Of a stretch of DNA of 64,000 nucleotides, positions 10,441 through 19,197 are shown one piece after another (the first letter of the stretch is position 1; each line of letters opens with the position of its first letter). Origin of the DNA: an uncultured Draconibacterium sp. (GTDB lineage Bacteria; Bacteroidota; Bacteroidia; Bacteroidales; Prolixibacteraceae). Under the pieces are notes generated by a model that was not told the origin of the DNA, did no database searches, and was given only the letters and a program-made list of their open reading frames with translations. The DNA lies in NCBI RefSeq assembly GCF_963676815.1, contig NZ_OY781365.1:5614501-5678500 (forward strand), read 5' to 3'. The translations under genes and the position numbers were made by a program.

Positions 10441-10516
10441 CCGTTTAATATTATTATTTTTCTATTTCGGTTCATGAAACTCATCCTCTAAACAGAGGCT
10501 ACTGTTCATTCCAATG

Positions 10517-11977
10517 TTATTCTCCTTTTATTGGTAACGACGCCTCTACATCGGTTAACCAGGCTTCCAACTCCTGTTCCAGCTGTTTTACAATGGCTGA
10601 CTCAACATTTGAAAGATCGTTTGTTTCTCCTATGTCATCTTTCAGGTTGTAGAGTTCGAATGTGTTTGTTTCGTAGTTTTTAATCAATTTCCAATCACCA
10701 CTTCGAATGGCAGAAGCAGGCTTTCCTCCCTGTGGACTATAGTGTGGATAATGCCAGCATACCGCTTTGCGATCAAAGCCTTCGCTTTGTTTTAACAGAG
10801 GTACGAGGCTTTCACCATCTGTTTCCTGTTCAGGCTGAGCAACACCAGTCATTTCAACAATTGTTTTATAAAAATCAGTAGTTAACACCGGTTCGCTGCA
10901 TTTACTTTTTGCCTTGGTTACACCAGGCCAAATCACAAACATCGGTTCACGAATTCCACCTTCATACATCCATCCTTTTCCACCTTTTAAAGGCAGGTTT
11001 GAGGTAGCACCGTCATTAGTTGCCAATCCTCCGTTATCCGCTGTGAAAATTATAATCGTATTATCATCTATCCCTGCCGCTTTCAATTCAGCCGTAACTT
11101 TTCCTATAGCCTGATCCATTGCTTCTACCATTGCAGCGTAGACTACGTTACTCTGATTGGTTCTCAATTTCTTTTCGCCAAAATCTATAAACTCATCACC
11201 TAAATTCAGTGAATCTCTTTTTTGTTGGTACTTGGAAATTAATTCTTCTCTTGCCTGAAGCGGAGTATGAACTAAATACAAAGGATAATAGATAAAGAAC
11301 GAGCTGTTTTTATTTTCCTGAATAAACTTTCTGGTTTCATCAACGAGGCGATAAGGTAAATATTCTCCTTTCGGACCATCAGTTAAACGTGGGTTTCCAT
11401 AAGGAGAAAAATACCCGTCGTACTCGTCGTTTAACGGAGGATGCCCCATGGCAAAACCACCTTTATTTATGTCGAATCCCTGATTTTCGGGCCAATATTT
11501 TTCATCGTGTCCCAAGTGCCATTTACCTGCAATAAAAGTTTTATAACCATTATCGCGCAGCGCTTCTGCAATGGTGTATTCCTCGAGTGGCATATGTTCA
11601 ACATATGAAGCAGGTTCCAGGGTACGATCTTTATGTCCCATCCACCCTGGGAAAGCTGCACCAGGTTGTGGAGCACCAAACCAATCCGTGTTTTTAGTAC
11701 GTGCCGGAGTTTTTCCGCACATTATACTCGAGCGTGTTGGTGAACAAACCGGGCTTGCCGCATATGCATCAGTGAAAGTCATACCCGAAGCCGCCAGGGC
11801 ATCAATATTTGGCGTTTCATAAAACGAACTGCCGGTATAACCTAGATCCATCCATCCCAAATCGTCGGCAATAATTAAAACTATATTGGGCCTTTTTACT
11901 ACCTCCTGCTGAGTGGTTTTATAACTACACCACGCTATTGACAGAAGAATCACGAATATTAATTTCATTCTCATCAT
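10517..11977 (-). CDS. Exported S1 sulfatase with CSPTR motif
   Basis: A 486-residue formylglycine sulfatase. The N-terminus MKLIFVILLSIAWCS (from the second or third Met) is a signal peptide; Cys17 follows a Trp, so a lipobox is doubtful and periplasmic secretion is more likely. LIIADDLGWMDLGY holds the paired Asp (38-39). The modification motif is CSPTRSSIMCGK with Cys78; Thr in place of Ser is an accepted variant. GKWHLGHD and FTADNGG complete the active site, and the C-terminus contains the usual HYPHYSPQGG and SAIRSGDWKLI blocks. The CSPTR/TARTKNTD pattern resembles the S1_16 group that is frequent in loci for sulfated galactans and ulvan, but the assignment is by eye. The start lies 26 bases after the GH30 stop, within the long operon. 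Confidence 0.92.
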   Translation of the reverse strand: MMRMKLIFVILLSIAWCSYKTTQQEVVKRPNIVLIIADDLGWMDLGYTGSSFYETPNIDALAASGMTFTDAYAASPVCSPTRSSIMCGKTPARTKNTDWFGAPQPGAAFPGWMGHKDRTLEPASYVEHMPLEEYTIAEALRDNGYKTFIAGKWHLGHDEKYWPENQGFDINKGGFAMGHPPLNDEYDGYFSPYGNPRLTDGPKGEYLPYRLVDETRKFIQENKNSSFFIYYPLYLVHTPLQAREELISKYQQKRDSLNLGDEFIDFGEKKLRTNQSNVVYAAMVEAMDQAIGKVTAELKAAGIDDNTIIIFTADNGGLATNDGATSNLPLKGGKGWMYEGGIREPMFVIWPGVTKAKSKCSEPVLTTDFYKTIVEMTGVAQPEQETDGESLVPLLKQSEGFDRKAVCWHYPHYSPQGGKPASAIRSGDWKLIKNYETNTFELYNLKDDIGETNDLSNVESAIVKQLEQELEAWLTDVEASLPIKGE

Positions 11978-12003
11978 AGTACCTTAATTTCTAAGAACAC
12001 CTT

Positions 12004-13584
12004 TTAATTCACAACCAGCGTTGAAACCGATTGCTGAGGAATAATTAGATGATCCAACTCAACACTACTTTTTTCTAAATCTCTTTTATGGTCGGTTATA
12101 TACATTTCAACATCAGCAGATTTTAGTCCGTTTATAGCAATCCGTTTATCTAAATTCGAGTGATTAATAAGGACTAATACTGTTTTATCACCAGTTTTGT
12201 CTTTATAGGCAGAAACCTGCAAATCAGTAGCCTGCTCAACTAAACTTAATCCATTGTTTATTCTGGCATTTATTCTGACCATTCCCGGCCTTACAAAACG
12301 TGAATAATTTCCGAGAGCCCACAAAAGCTTTGTTTCAGTTATATTACCATCATAACGTAAATCTCTGTTCATCTGGCTTGTATCACTTTCCACTCCATTT
12401 CCTTTCCCATCATCTAAATGGATAAGGCCGTCTTTAAAGTTAAATTGCGATAAAGCTGTCCACCATTCCCACGAACGGGCATTTGCAATGGTTAGATCTG
12501 AATGGATTACTCGTGCCACATACAATGCTGTTGGCATTTTTAAATCACGTCCCCATCCCCCTTCTATCTCCGGGTTCTTTTCGAGAATACAGAATTCAGT
12601 TTGATGGTAATCCAACTTTGGATTTACCTCCTTAATTCGAGTAGCCAGTTTTTCGCGATATAAAATCTGCTGATCAATTGGCCAGGTTGTAAAATACGAA
12701 TGCGAGGTTATGGCATATTCAAGATTCGGGAAATTCCCCAGATATAAATCTGACTCCGGGTTAAAAAACACGTTAATCTGATCGCCATTGTTGTTCTTTC
12801 CTTTCTCTTCGTACAAATATCCCACATCTCCGGCTTCGCCTATCAATAACCTTGTATTACTATGTCTTGAAGCTAATTCATCTGAAAGTATCTTAACGTA
12901 TCGGTACAATTCCTCATTTGTAGCAGGTGTACCTTCCTGATTGTTTTTGTCCCAGGCCCACTGAGGCTCATTAAACGGACTTAAGAATTCAAAATGAATA
13001 TTCTCGTTTTTCTCAAAATACTCGATTACATCAACCAAATATTTTGAATAATCTCCATAGTGTTCTTGTTTTAGATTAAAACCCAAATCACCATTTGTAG
13101 CATGTGCCAGGCCGTTTTTTGTATAAAATACTGGTGGTGATATTGTATAGGCAGTAAAATAAGGGACTCCTTTTTCCTTTGCTTGTTGAATAAACCAGCG
13201 CTGACCTTTATATTTTGTCCAGTCGTAATTACCGTCTTCATCCAGAAAACTTTCCGAACGACGCCAAACATTTTGAATATCTGATGCATCTCCTTGTTCT
13301 GCAGAGCCTGCACCCAAATAAAAACGCCAGTTGCTCAGGCCAATTCCAACAGGATTGCCTGCCTGATCATTTTCCAGACTGAAAAGGAGATTTACAATTC
13401 TTTGCCTCTTTTCCGCTGGCCAGTTTTCACCAACAAATTGGCATCTCCATGAATCGGATGCTCCAAAACTGTGTATCGTTTGAAAAGTAGTTTGATCATC
13501 TATTTCAACCGTAATTGCCTTCTCATCTGAACTGTATGACAGAAAAGAAATCAAAATAATCGCTATTAATAATACTTGTTTCAT
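12004..13584 (-). CDS. GH30 endo/exo-glycosidase, secreted to periplasm
   Basis: Retaining glycoside hydrolase of family 30, 526 residues. A signal peptide covers about residues 1-18 and there is no lipobox or T9SS tail, so the product is probably periplasmic. The (beta/alpha)8 barrel starts with IHSFGASDSW. The acid/base is Glu206 in LSPFNEPQW and the likely nucleophile Glu330 in YHQTEF. The final 90 residues form the beta-sandwich packed on the barrel in GH30. The family includes beta-1,6-galactanases, beta-1,6-glucanases and xylanases; FGASD..W, WRFYLGAGSAEQG and SPPVFYTKNG are shared with the longer paralogue next door (13606-16170) and suggest a common substrate, perhaps a beta-1,6-galactan or related backbone. 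Start at 13584 gives a good signal peptide and sits 21 bases after the paralogue's stop. Confidence 0.9.
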   Translation of the reverse strand: MKQVLLIAIILISFLSYSSDEKAITVEIDDQTTFQTIHSFGASDSWRCQFVGENWPAEKRQRIVNLLFSLENDQAGNPVGIGLSNWRFYLGAGSAEQGDASDIQNVWRRSESFLDEDGNYDWTKYKGQRWFIQQAKEKGVPYFTAYTISPPVFYTKNGLAHATNGDLGFNLKQEHYGDYSKYLVDVIEYFEKNENIHFEFLSPFNEPQWAWDKNNQEGTPATNEELYRYVKILSDELASRHSNTRLLIGEAGDVGYLYEEKGKNNNGDQINVFFNPESDLYLGNFPNLEYAITSHSYFTTWPIDQQILYREKLATRIKEVNPKLDYHQTEFCILEKNPEIEGGWGRDLKMPTALYVARVIHSDLTIANARSWEWWTALSQFNFKDGLIHLDDGKGNGVESDTSQMNRDLRYDGNITETKLLWALGNYSRFVRPGMVRINARINNGLSLVEQATDLQVSAYKDKTGDKTVLVLINHSNLDKRIAINGLKSADVEMYITDHKRDLEKSSVELDHLIIPQQSVSTLVVN

Positions 13585-13605
13585 AACATGTTATATTAAG
13601 ACTGA

Positions 13606-16170
13606 TTACTGCCTGACAACAACTACTTTTTTTGTTTCGTTGAAATAATTGCCTTCTCCGCATACGAGGTAAATACCATCAGGTAAATGCGAAGTTGAGA
13701 AAGTAACTTTTTGCTGTCCGTACCCCAGTTCTTTTACTTGAATTAATTTACCAGTTACTGAATATAGTTTCACGCATGTGACATGAGAATTATTTTTTAT
13801 CGAAGCATCTATAATATCTTCTGAAACAACATATTGAGCCCAAAAAACCGATTCTGGTATTTTATTTTCAATAGAAGATACTACTTCCAGATCGGCTGTT
13901 AACGTTAGGACAGAATGAGCAGGAACTATAATTTCATTTGATGCCCAATTCACATCCTGAACAGATAAACTTGTGTAAGCATCGGTTAGATAAACCAAGG
14001 GCTCATCTAATTCTTTTCCTGACGAATTTTTAAGTGTCAAATTCACTTTCCTTGTATCGGCGGTTGTGTTTACCGCTATCATCACGATTTTATCCTCAGA
14101 AGAAGTGGTATAAGCAGAAAACATTACATCCGAAATTTCCTGATAAGCCTTTAGATTATCGGAGCGGAAAATACCTAATCGCTTCATTCCCGGACGGATA
14201 AAATGTGAGAAATTACCAAACGTATAGAACAATTTATTTAGGTAATAAAAACCATCCGAGCTATCATCTTCAGTAAAAGCTTCAATCAAACAATACCGTG
14301 CTTCACCTCCATGTTTCCCTTTTTCAAAGGTTGTCCACCATTGCCACCCCGTAGTATTGGCTACATTCAAATCGATCATAATCACCCGTGCCAGTGATAA
14401 CGCACATTCCATTTCAGAAAGCTTGTATTCCTCCGGATAACCGTTATTGTAACCTTCTCCCAGCAACGAATATTCGGTTTGCCAGGCTTCAGGAACCGGG
14501 TTTAATAACTGCGACTGGTTGTAGAAATTTTCCCGTTGACTAACCAGCTCAGTACCAAAATCTTTCCAGTAACTGTGGTACGACACTATGTTTGCAAATG
14601 CAGGTGTCCCTAGTAAGGAATAAGAGGAAGATTGATTCCAGAACTTATTTAACTGACTTGAAGCATGCCCACTCCCACTTGTATGATAATGAATTGACCC
14701 CGCTTCAGTAACAAACAATTTCGTTTCGATATTCCGATCTGAAAATTCGTTTCCAATCGCCTTAACTACATCATGGATCTCCTGATTTGTCCATGGTGTA
14801 CCTTCCTGCGTTACCGTTCCTTCAGCTTCAGACGGGCTCCAGTTGTACTGTGGTTCGTTTAAGGGACTTATATAATCAAAATGTACTCCTTCGATGCTGA
14901 AATGCTCCACTATATCACCTAAAAAACGGGCAAATTCATCAAAATGTTCTGCTTCCAGAATAGTTGATGTAGGGGTTCCAATATCTCTAAAACCCAAATT
15001 ATTTTTCGTATAAATTACAGGAGGACTATTTTGCCACCCTATAATATGATTTACATTATAATCAATTGCAGCCTTCCTTAAAAAGTATTGCTGTCCGATT
15101 TGTTTATTCCAGTTATAAGTTGCGCCATCCGGGTTAAGAAAACATTCCGTTCTTCGGTCTTCAATACTAATTCTACTCGCTTCGCCCTGTTCTGCAGTAC
15201 CTGCTCCTATATTAAAACGCCACGCTGATAAACCAATTCCGACAGGGTCGCCATATTCATCCTTCTCGGTGCTGAATAATAGCTCGGCTAATTTTTCCTT
15301 TTTGTCTTCGGGCCAATATTTTCCAATTCGTTCGGTATTCCATCCATCAGAGGCTCCAAAGTTTTGAATGGTTTGCTTTTTATCGGATAAGTCAATTTCA
15401 ATATCTAACGGACTTCCAATTGCGTCCCAATTTGTAGTGTTGTTTTCTGCCGGAGGAATTTCCTTCTCATTGTATAATGCAGCCACCTGATTAGTAGCTA
15501 ATGCTTTATGGTAAATTTTAATATCATCTAAACGGGCTGAAATATAAAAGTTGTCTGATCGATGCGGATTACCGCCAAAAAATAGAGAATCAGCCTGGAG
15601 AGTAGAAGGAGTAAATGTTAAGTACCCTCTTGACTTTTCCTCGCCATTAATGAAAACTGTAACATTTTGCTTTGCAATAGTTATGGCTACGTGAAGCCAC
15701 TCATTCTTCACTAATTGAGGCGCGTTCACCGCCTGGTATAGGCTGTATTCCTTTTTATCGCTAATAACAGAACACATATTATTCCCCCATCCGTTTTGTG
15801 GAGTAAAGAAAAAGTTTGATTTTGTTTCGGAATCGAATACCTCAAACAGTTGATGCCATGATCCAGCGTCTGTACTCTCCCAAAAGAAGTAAAACGAAAT
15901 GGTACACGAATCAGAGTTTAAAAGGTTTTTGTTTATTGCAGCATAACTTTTTGATTCGGAATTAAAACGAAGCACAGGACCTCTTTCCGAATCGTTGTAT
16001 AAGCTCGTTTTATTCCGAAGAAACAGCTCAGAATATTCTTTCTCGTCTGCAATGTTGTCATTATTAAATGAATAATATGCAACTGGTTCAATGTTATCTT
16101 GCCCAAACAAGTTTGCAGAAAGAACAGAGATTATAACTAAAGTAATATTAAGCTTTAAAAGCAGATGCAT
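13606..16170 (-). CDS. LamG-GH30 enzyme with T9SS sorting tail
   Basis: An 854-residue secreted glycosidase. I chose the ATG at 16170 because it begins a clean signal peptide (MHLLLKLNITLVIISVLSAN); the longer frame to 16239 would translate a terminator-like hairpin. A concanavalin/LamG-type beta-sandwich occupies about residues 27-237 (VAYYSFNNDN ... ARLDDIKIYHKAL). The GH30 barrel follows from about 258 with NFGASDGW; the acid/base is Glu439 in SPLNEPQYNW and the nucleophile Glu566 in AWQTEYSLL. The last 85 residues form a T9SS type A sorting domain (VKLYSVTGKLIQVKEL, LPDGIYLV), so the mature enzyme should be carried to the cell surface or released. It probably starts polymer cutting outside the cell, while the periplasmic paralogue downstream finishes the job. 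Confidence 0.9.
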   Translation of the reverse strand: MHLLLKLNITLVIISVLSANLFGQDNIEPVAYYSFNNDNIADEKEYSELFLRNKTSLYNDSERGPVLRFNSESKSYAAINKNLLNSDSCTISFYFFWESTDAGSWHQLFEVFDSETKSNFFFTPQNGWGNNMCSVISDKKEYSLYQAVNAPQLVKNEWLHVAITIAKQNVTVFINGEEKSRGYLTFTPSTLQADSLFFGGNPHRSDNFYISARLDDIKIYHKALATNQVAALYNEKEIPPAENNTTNWDAIGSPLDIEIDLSDKKQTIQNFGASDGWNTERIGKYWPEDKKEKLAELLFSTEKDEYGDPVGIGLSAWRFNIGAGTAEQGEASRISIEDRRTECFLNPDGATYNWNKQIGQQYFLRKAAIDYNVNHIIGWQNSPPVIYTKNNLGFRDIGTPTSTILEAEHFDEFARFLGDIVEHFSIEGVHFDYISPLNEPQYNWSPSEAEGTVTQEGTPWTNQEIHDVVKAIGNEFSDRNIETKLFVTEAGSIHYHTSGSGHASSQLNKFWNQSSSYSLLGTPAFANIVSYHSYWKDFGTELVSQRENFYNQSQLLNPVPEAWQTEYSLLGEGYNNGYPEEYKLSEMECALSLARVIMIDLNVANTTGWQWWTTFEKGKHGGEARYCLIEAFTEDDSSDGFYYLNKLFYTFGNFSHFIRPGMKRLGIFRSDNLKAYQEISDVMFSAYTTSSEDKIVMIAVNTTADTRKVNLTLKNSSGKELDEPLVYLTDAYTSLSVQDVNWASNEIIVPAHSVLTLTADLEVVSSIENKIPESVFWAQYVVSEDIIDASIKNNSHVTCVKLYSVTGKLIQVKELGYGQQKVTFSTSHLPDGIYLVCGEGNYFNETKKVVVVRQ

Positions 16171-16215
16171 CCTTTTAATATAAGTTGTAGACAGATTGAG
16201 AATCAAAAATTGGGA

Positions 16216-16247
16216 AAAAGAAGATGTTGTTTCCAACATCTTCTTTT
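16216..16247 (-). terminator. Perfect 14-bp hairpin with GAAA loop, terminator or attenuator
   Basis: The arms AAAAGAAGATGTTG (16216-16229) and CAACATCTTCTTTT (16234-16247) are perfect complements separated by four bases. In the minus-strand transcript the loop reads GAAA and the 3' arm ends in a U-rich run (CUUCUUUUUCCC). It starts 22 bases after the stop of the surface-protein gene (16269) and lies before the GH30 start (16170), so partial termination here would separate the Sus/surface genes from the enzyme genes of the operon. A role in mRNA stability is the alternative. Confidence 0.75.
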
Positions 16248-16268
16248 CAAACTAAACTAATAACTAAA

Positions 16269-19166
16269 CTATCTAATGCTTATTTTTTCAGTATCAACAA
16301 ATCCATTTTCAGTTAATACGCGTACAATAAAAATCCCTTTTCTCATTGGGATAGACAACGTAGTAGTTCTTGTTTCTTTCTGATCGACCAAAGCACCTGT
16401 AATGCTATAAACCTGATAATTCACAATCATCTCGTTTGATTGAATATTTAAACGTTGGTAGTCCTGCCAGTAGTTAATTTCGTTGTCGAACTGTTGTGTT
16501 TGAACGTCAGTTACAACCATTTTACTAGGTGTTGGCTCTATCACTTCATATATTGGAGTAATTGATTTAATCTTCAGTTCCACATTGTCAAAGATTATCC
16601 ATTGGCCAGCAGGTACTAAATTACCTTCACCAGCTCCTTTTACTCCAAACTTCAGCGATTCATCTGTTACCTTGGCAATGGTCTCTGTTTTTTCAAAATA
16701 ACCCTGGTTAATTGGCATTGCAGAGACATCACCACCACTTTCGCCAAAAACAACAAAAGCACCATCTTGGCTGGTTCGTGCAATAGCACTAACGGCGTAT
16801 GTTCCATTAAAAGTTCCGCTTATTGTTTGAGAAACTGAGATAGCATATTCAGATCCGGCCCAACAAGTAATGCTTCGCGATCCATCAACGCTTCTGCTTT
16901 CGGCATATGCTGCACCATCTTTGCCTTCTGTTAGCCATCCTACCAAATCTTCTTCAAAACCGCTATTTACAACCGGAACATCTGGCATACGGACTACCTC
17001 AACATTATCAAACACAATCCATCTTCCAGCCGGAACAGCATTGTTTTCACCTGCACCTTGTACACCAAACTTAAGCGTTCCATCTTTTACCTCTACAATG
17101 GCTTTTGTTTTTGCCAATTGGTTACCTGCAACCGGAGCAGAACTTACTACTCCAGCACTTTCGCCAAAAACTACAAATGCACTGTCCTGGTTTGTTTTTG
17201 CCATCGCACTTACGGCATAAAATCCGTTGTTTATACCTGTGAGTGTTTGTGAAACTGCAATTGTATAATCAGATCCACTCCAACATGTTATACTTCTTGA
17301 TCCATCTACACCTTTATTTTCAGGATATGCTGCTGCTGTTACACCTTCAACCATCCAATCTGTTAGGTCGTCTTCAAAACCGGCATTAGATATTGCAGAT
17401 TTCGATGACCACTTAACTTCAAATTCATCAAAAACAATCCAGTTTCCTGCAGGAATGCTATTGTCCACTCCGGCACCTTTAATACCGAATTGAAGCATGC
17501 CACCTACAACGTCAACTTCGATAATTCTTTTTGTTAAACCACCTTCGTTTACGAGAGGCAGAACCGCGCTGTTATCTCCACTTTCAGCAAACAAAGCTAT
17601 TGAATTATCTGCGCTCACTCGCGCGAAACAGCTGACCATGTAGGTTCCGTCGGGAATACTGCTTATTGTTTGTGAAAACTTCATTTGGTAATCGGCTCCT
17701 TTCCAGAAAGTAATACTACGTGAACCATCAACACCTTTATTTTCAGGATAGGCTGCTCCCGGAGTTGGTGACTCCACATTCCAATCGGCCAATCCATCTT
17801 CAAAATCTGCATTTTTTAACTCGATTGGTGTATCTCCTGCTTCCAAAGCACGCTTAAAAGCTTTAACAGCGGCTTGTATGTCTGTGGCGACTTGTTCCAG
17901 TTCTGCTACTGTTATTCCTGCTGTATTAATGGTTGTAATAGCGGCATCGATGGCAGCAGTAAGTTCTGCTTTGGCCTCTTCAAATTCCAGAGTAGCTTCT
18001 ATTAACTCTTTTGCTACAATAATTTCATCAATAACAGTTTGTGTGTTATTCAAATGAGAAATGGCAGTCGTATATTCATTAACACCACTGGTATCGTTTG
18101 CCAGTACTGTTTCGGCATTAGTAATAGAAACATCAAGTCCGGTAATTAAGCTGGTATCCTGTCCGGCCAAAGTTTCACCATAAGCTTGTGCTGCAATAAT
18201 AGCCTCTACAAGACTTTGGGCTTCTTCAACTTTAGCTACAACAGCGTCAATCTCATCGTAAGACAAGTCACTTTCATTAAGAAAAGCTTCTGCTTCATCA
18301 ACAATTGTATTAAATGAGTTTTTAATTTCAGGCTCAACCCCGGTTGTATCAATAAAAGCACGTGCATTACTAATTATGGATAATAATCCTAATGCCTGAT
18401 TGAACTTTGCAACGGCTTCATCAATGTTAGGTTGAAAATTCAACATTTCTCCATCTGTTCCAAAAACTCTTGTTTCACGAGCCTTTTCCAAAATATAGAA
18501 TAAATCATAACGAGCTTTTTCAGGGGCATTCGGATTATCATTGTATAAATCATCTCCGCGAACAATCGATTCTTCAAAAAGTTTTATCGGATCAAATTCA
18601 ACGAATTTAAAAACATTATTGACCATATTCTCCCTGGTAATAGCAGTGGTCTTTACTCCACCAAAAGAAACAATGCCATCCTTCACATTCATTGCATCGG
18701 CTCCCGGAGTATAATTTATACCGTAAAGAGATCCGTCAGTTGGTTTTTCAATTGTTTCAATAATCAAATACCCATCGAAACCTTCAACAATACGAAATTG
18801 CTTCTCCAAATCTGTAAGTGGATCTCTACTTTCATCTGTTGCTAGGTATGCCAGCCAGTTATACGACATTAAGGTAGATGTGGATAACATCTCTTCATGA
18901 TGGTTTCGAACATTCAAATATCCTGGAAAATTTGGATTTTCCTCAAAGCTCCAAAGTTGAGAACTGGAACCATCAAAATAATCTGCTACCTGAATTTTTG
19001 TTTGCCACCCCGGTGCATCATGATTATAATACACAACCTTTTCATTTGTCTCTCCATCATATACCTGGAGATAATATTTTGTTCCATCCGTTTTAACGAG
19101 GAAGTTGTCCTGAGCGAATGCCGAGATGGACACCATTATAGTTAAGACAAAAATTATATATTTCAT
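16269..19166 (-). CDS. Multidomain T9SS surface glycan-binding-type protein with three repeats
   Basis: A 965-residue protein that I do not recognise as a named family. Signal peptide 1-18 (ISAFAQ cleavage). Residues about 20-185 resemble a ricin-type/beta-trefoil region (SSSQLWSFEENPNFPGYLNV). Residues about 190-450 are Ala/Glu/Ile-rich helical repeats similar in style to FIVAR/coiled-coil spacers. Three tandem jelly-roll-like units follow at 452-586, 594-727 and 734-867, each containing N.(G/D)FE, VDGSRSIT, SQT(I/L), (L/Q)(K/Q)FG(V/I)(K/Q)GAG and PAG.WI(V/I)FD; these look like CBM4/9-type binding modules. The last 95 residues are a T9SS sorting tail (VYSITGALVDQK, GIFIVRVLTENG). Position directly after a SusC/SusD pair supports a role as a cell-surface polysaccharide binder analogous to SusE/SusF, but delivered by T9SS. 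No catalytic motif was seen. Confidence 0.75.
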   Translation of the reverse strand: MKYIIFVLTIMVSISAFAQDNFLVKTDGTKYYLQVYDGETNEKVVYYNHDAPGWQTKIQVADYFDGSSSQLWSFEENPNFPGYLNVRNHHEEMLSTSTLMSYNWLAYLATDESRDPLTDLEKQFRIVEGFDGYLIIETIEKPTDGSLYGINYTPGADAMNVKDGIVSFGGVKTTAITRENMVNNVFKFVEFDPIKLFEESIVRGDDLYNDNPNAPEKARYDLFYILEKARETRVFGTDGEMLNFQPNIDEAVAKFNQALGLLSIISNARAFIDTTGVEPEIKNSFNTIVDEAEAFLNESDLSYDEIDAVVAKVEEAQSLVEAIIAAQAYGETLAGQDTSLITGLDVSITNAETVLANDTSGVNEYTTAISHLNNTQTVIDEIIVAKELIEATLEFEEAKAELTAAIDAAITTINTAGITVAELEQVATDIQAAVKAFKRALEAGDTPIELKNADFEDGLADWNVESPTPGAAYPENKGVDGSRSITFWKGADYQMKFSQTISSIPDGTYMVSCFARVSADNSIALFAESGDNSAVLPLVNEGGLTKRIIEVDVVGGMLQFGIKGAGVDNSIPAGNWIVFDEFEVKWSSKSAISNAGFEDDLTDWMVEGVTAAAYPENKGVDGSRSITCWSGSDYTIAVSQTLTGINNGFYAVSAMAKTNQDSAFVVFGESAGVVSSAPVAGNQLAKTKAIVEVKDGTLKFGVQGAGENNAVPAGRWIVFDNVEVVRMPDVPVVNSGFEEDLVGWLTEGKDGAAYAESRSVDGSRSITCWAGSEYAISVSQTISGTFNGTYAVSAIARTSQDGAFVVFGESGGDVSAMPINQGYFEKTETIAKVTDESLKFGVKGAGEGNLVPAGQWIIFDNVELKIKSITPIYEVIEPTPSKMVVTDVQTQQFDNEINYWQDYQRLNIQSNEMIVNYQVYSITGALVDQKETRTTTLSIPMRKGIFIVRVLTENGFVDTEKISIR
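16566..17813 (-). repeat. Three tandem 134-135 residue coding repeats
   Basis: Within the surface protein three in-frame units occur at 17409-17813, 16986-17387 and 16566-16967 (405, 402 and 402 bases), separated by short linkers. They share VDGSRSIT, a Trp in W.GS(D/E)Y or equivalent, SQT, and PAG.WI.FD. Units 2 and 3 are closer to each other than to unit 1 (for example SRSITCW and FVVFGES in both). This suggests successive duplication of one binding module. Confidence 0.85.
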
Positions 19167-19197
19167 TTTCTTAATCTTTTAATATTCATCAATTAAA

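Noticed and set aside
10485..10498. Short CCTCT/AGAGG hairpin between the permease and the sulfatase gene
   Set aside because: Only a 5-bp stem and no U-run; too weak to call a terminator.
16171..16239. Upstream ATG for the LamG-GH30 gene
   Set aside because: The extra 23 codons cover the perfect hairpin and hide the signal peptide; the ATG at 16170 gives a proper exported protein.
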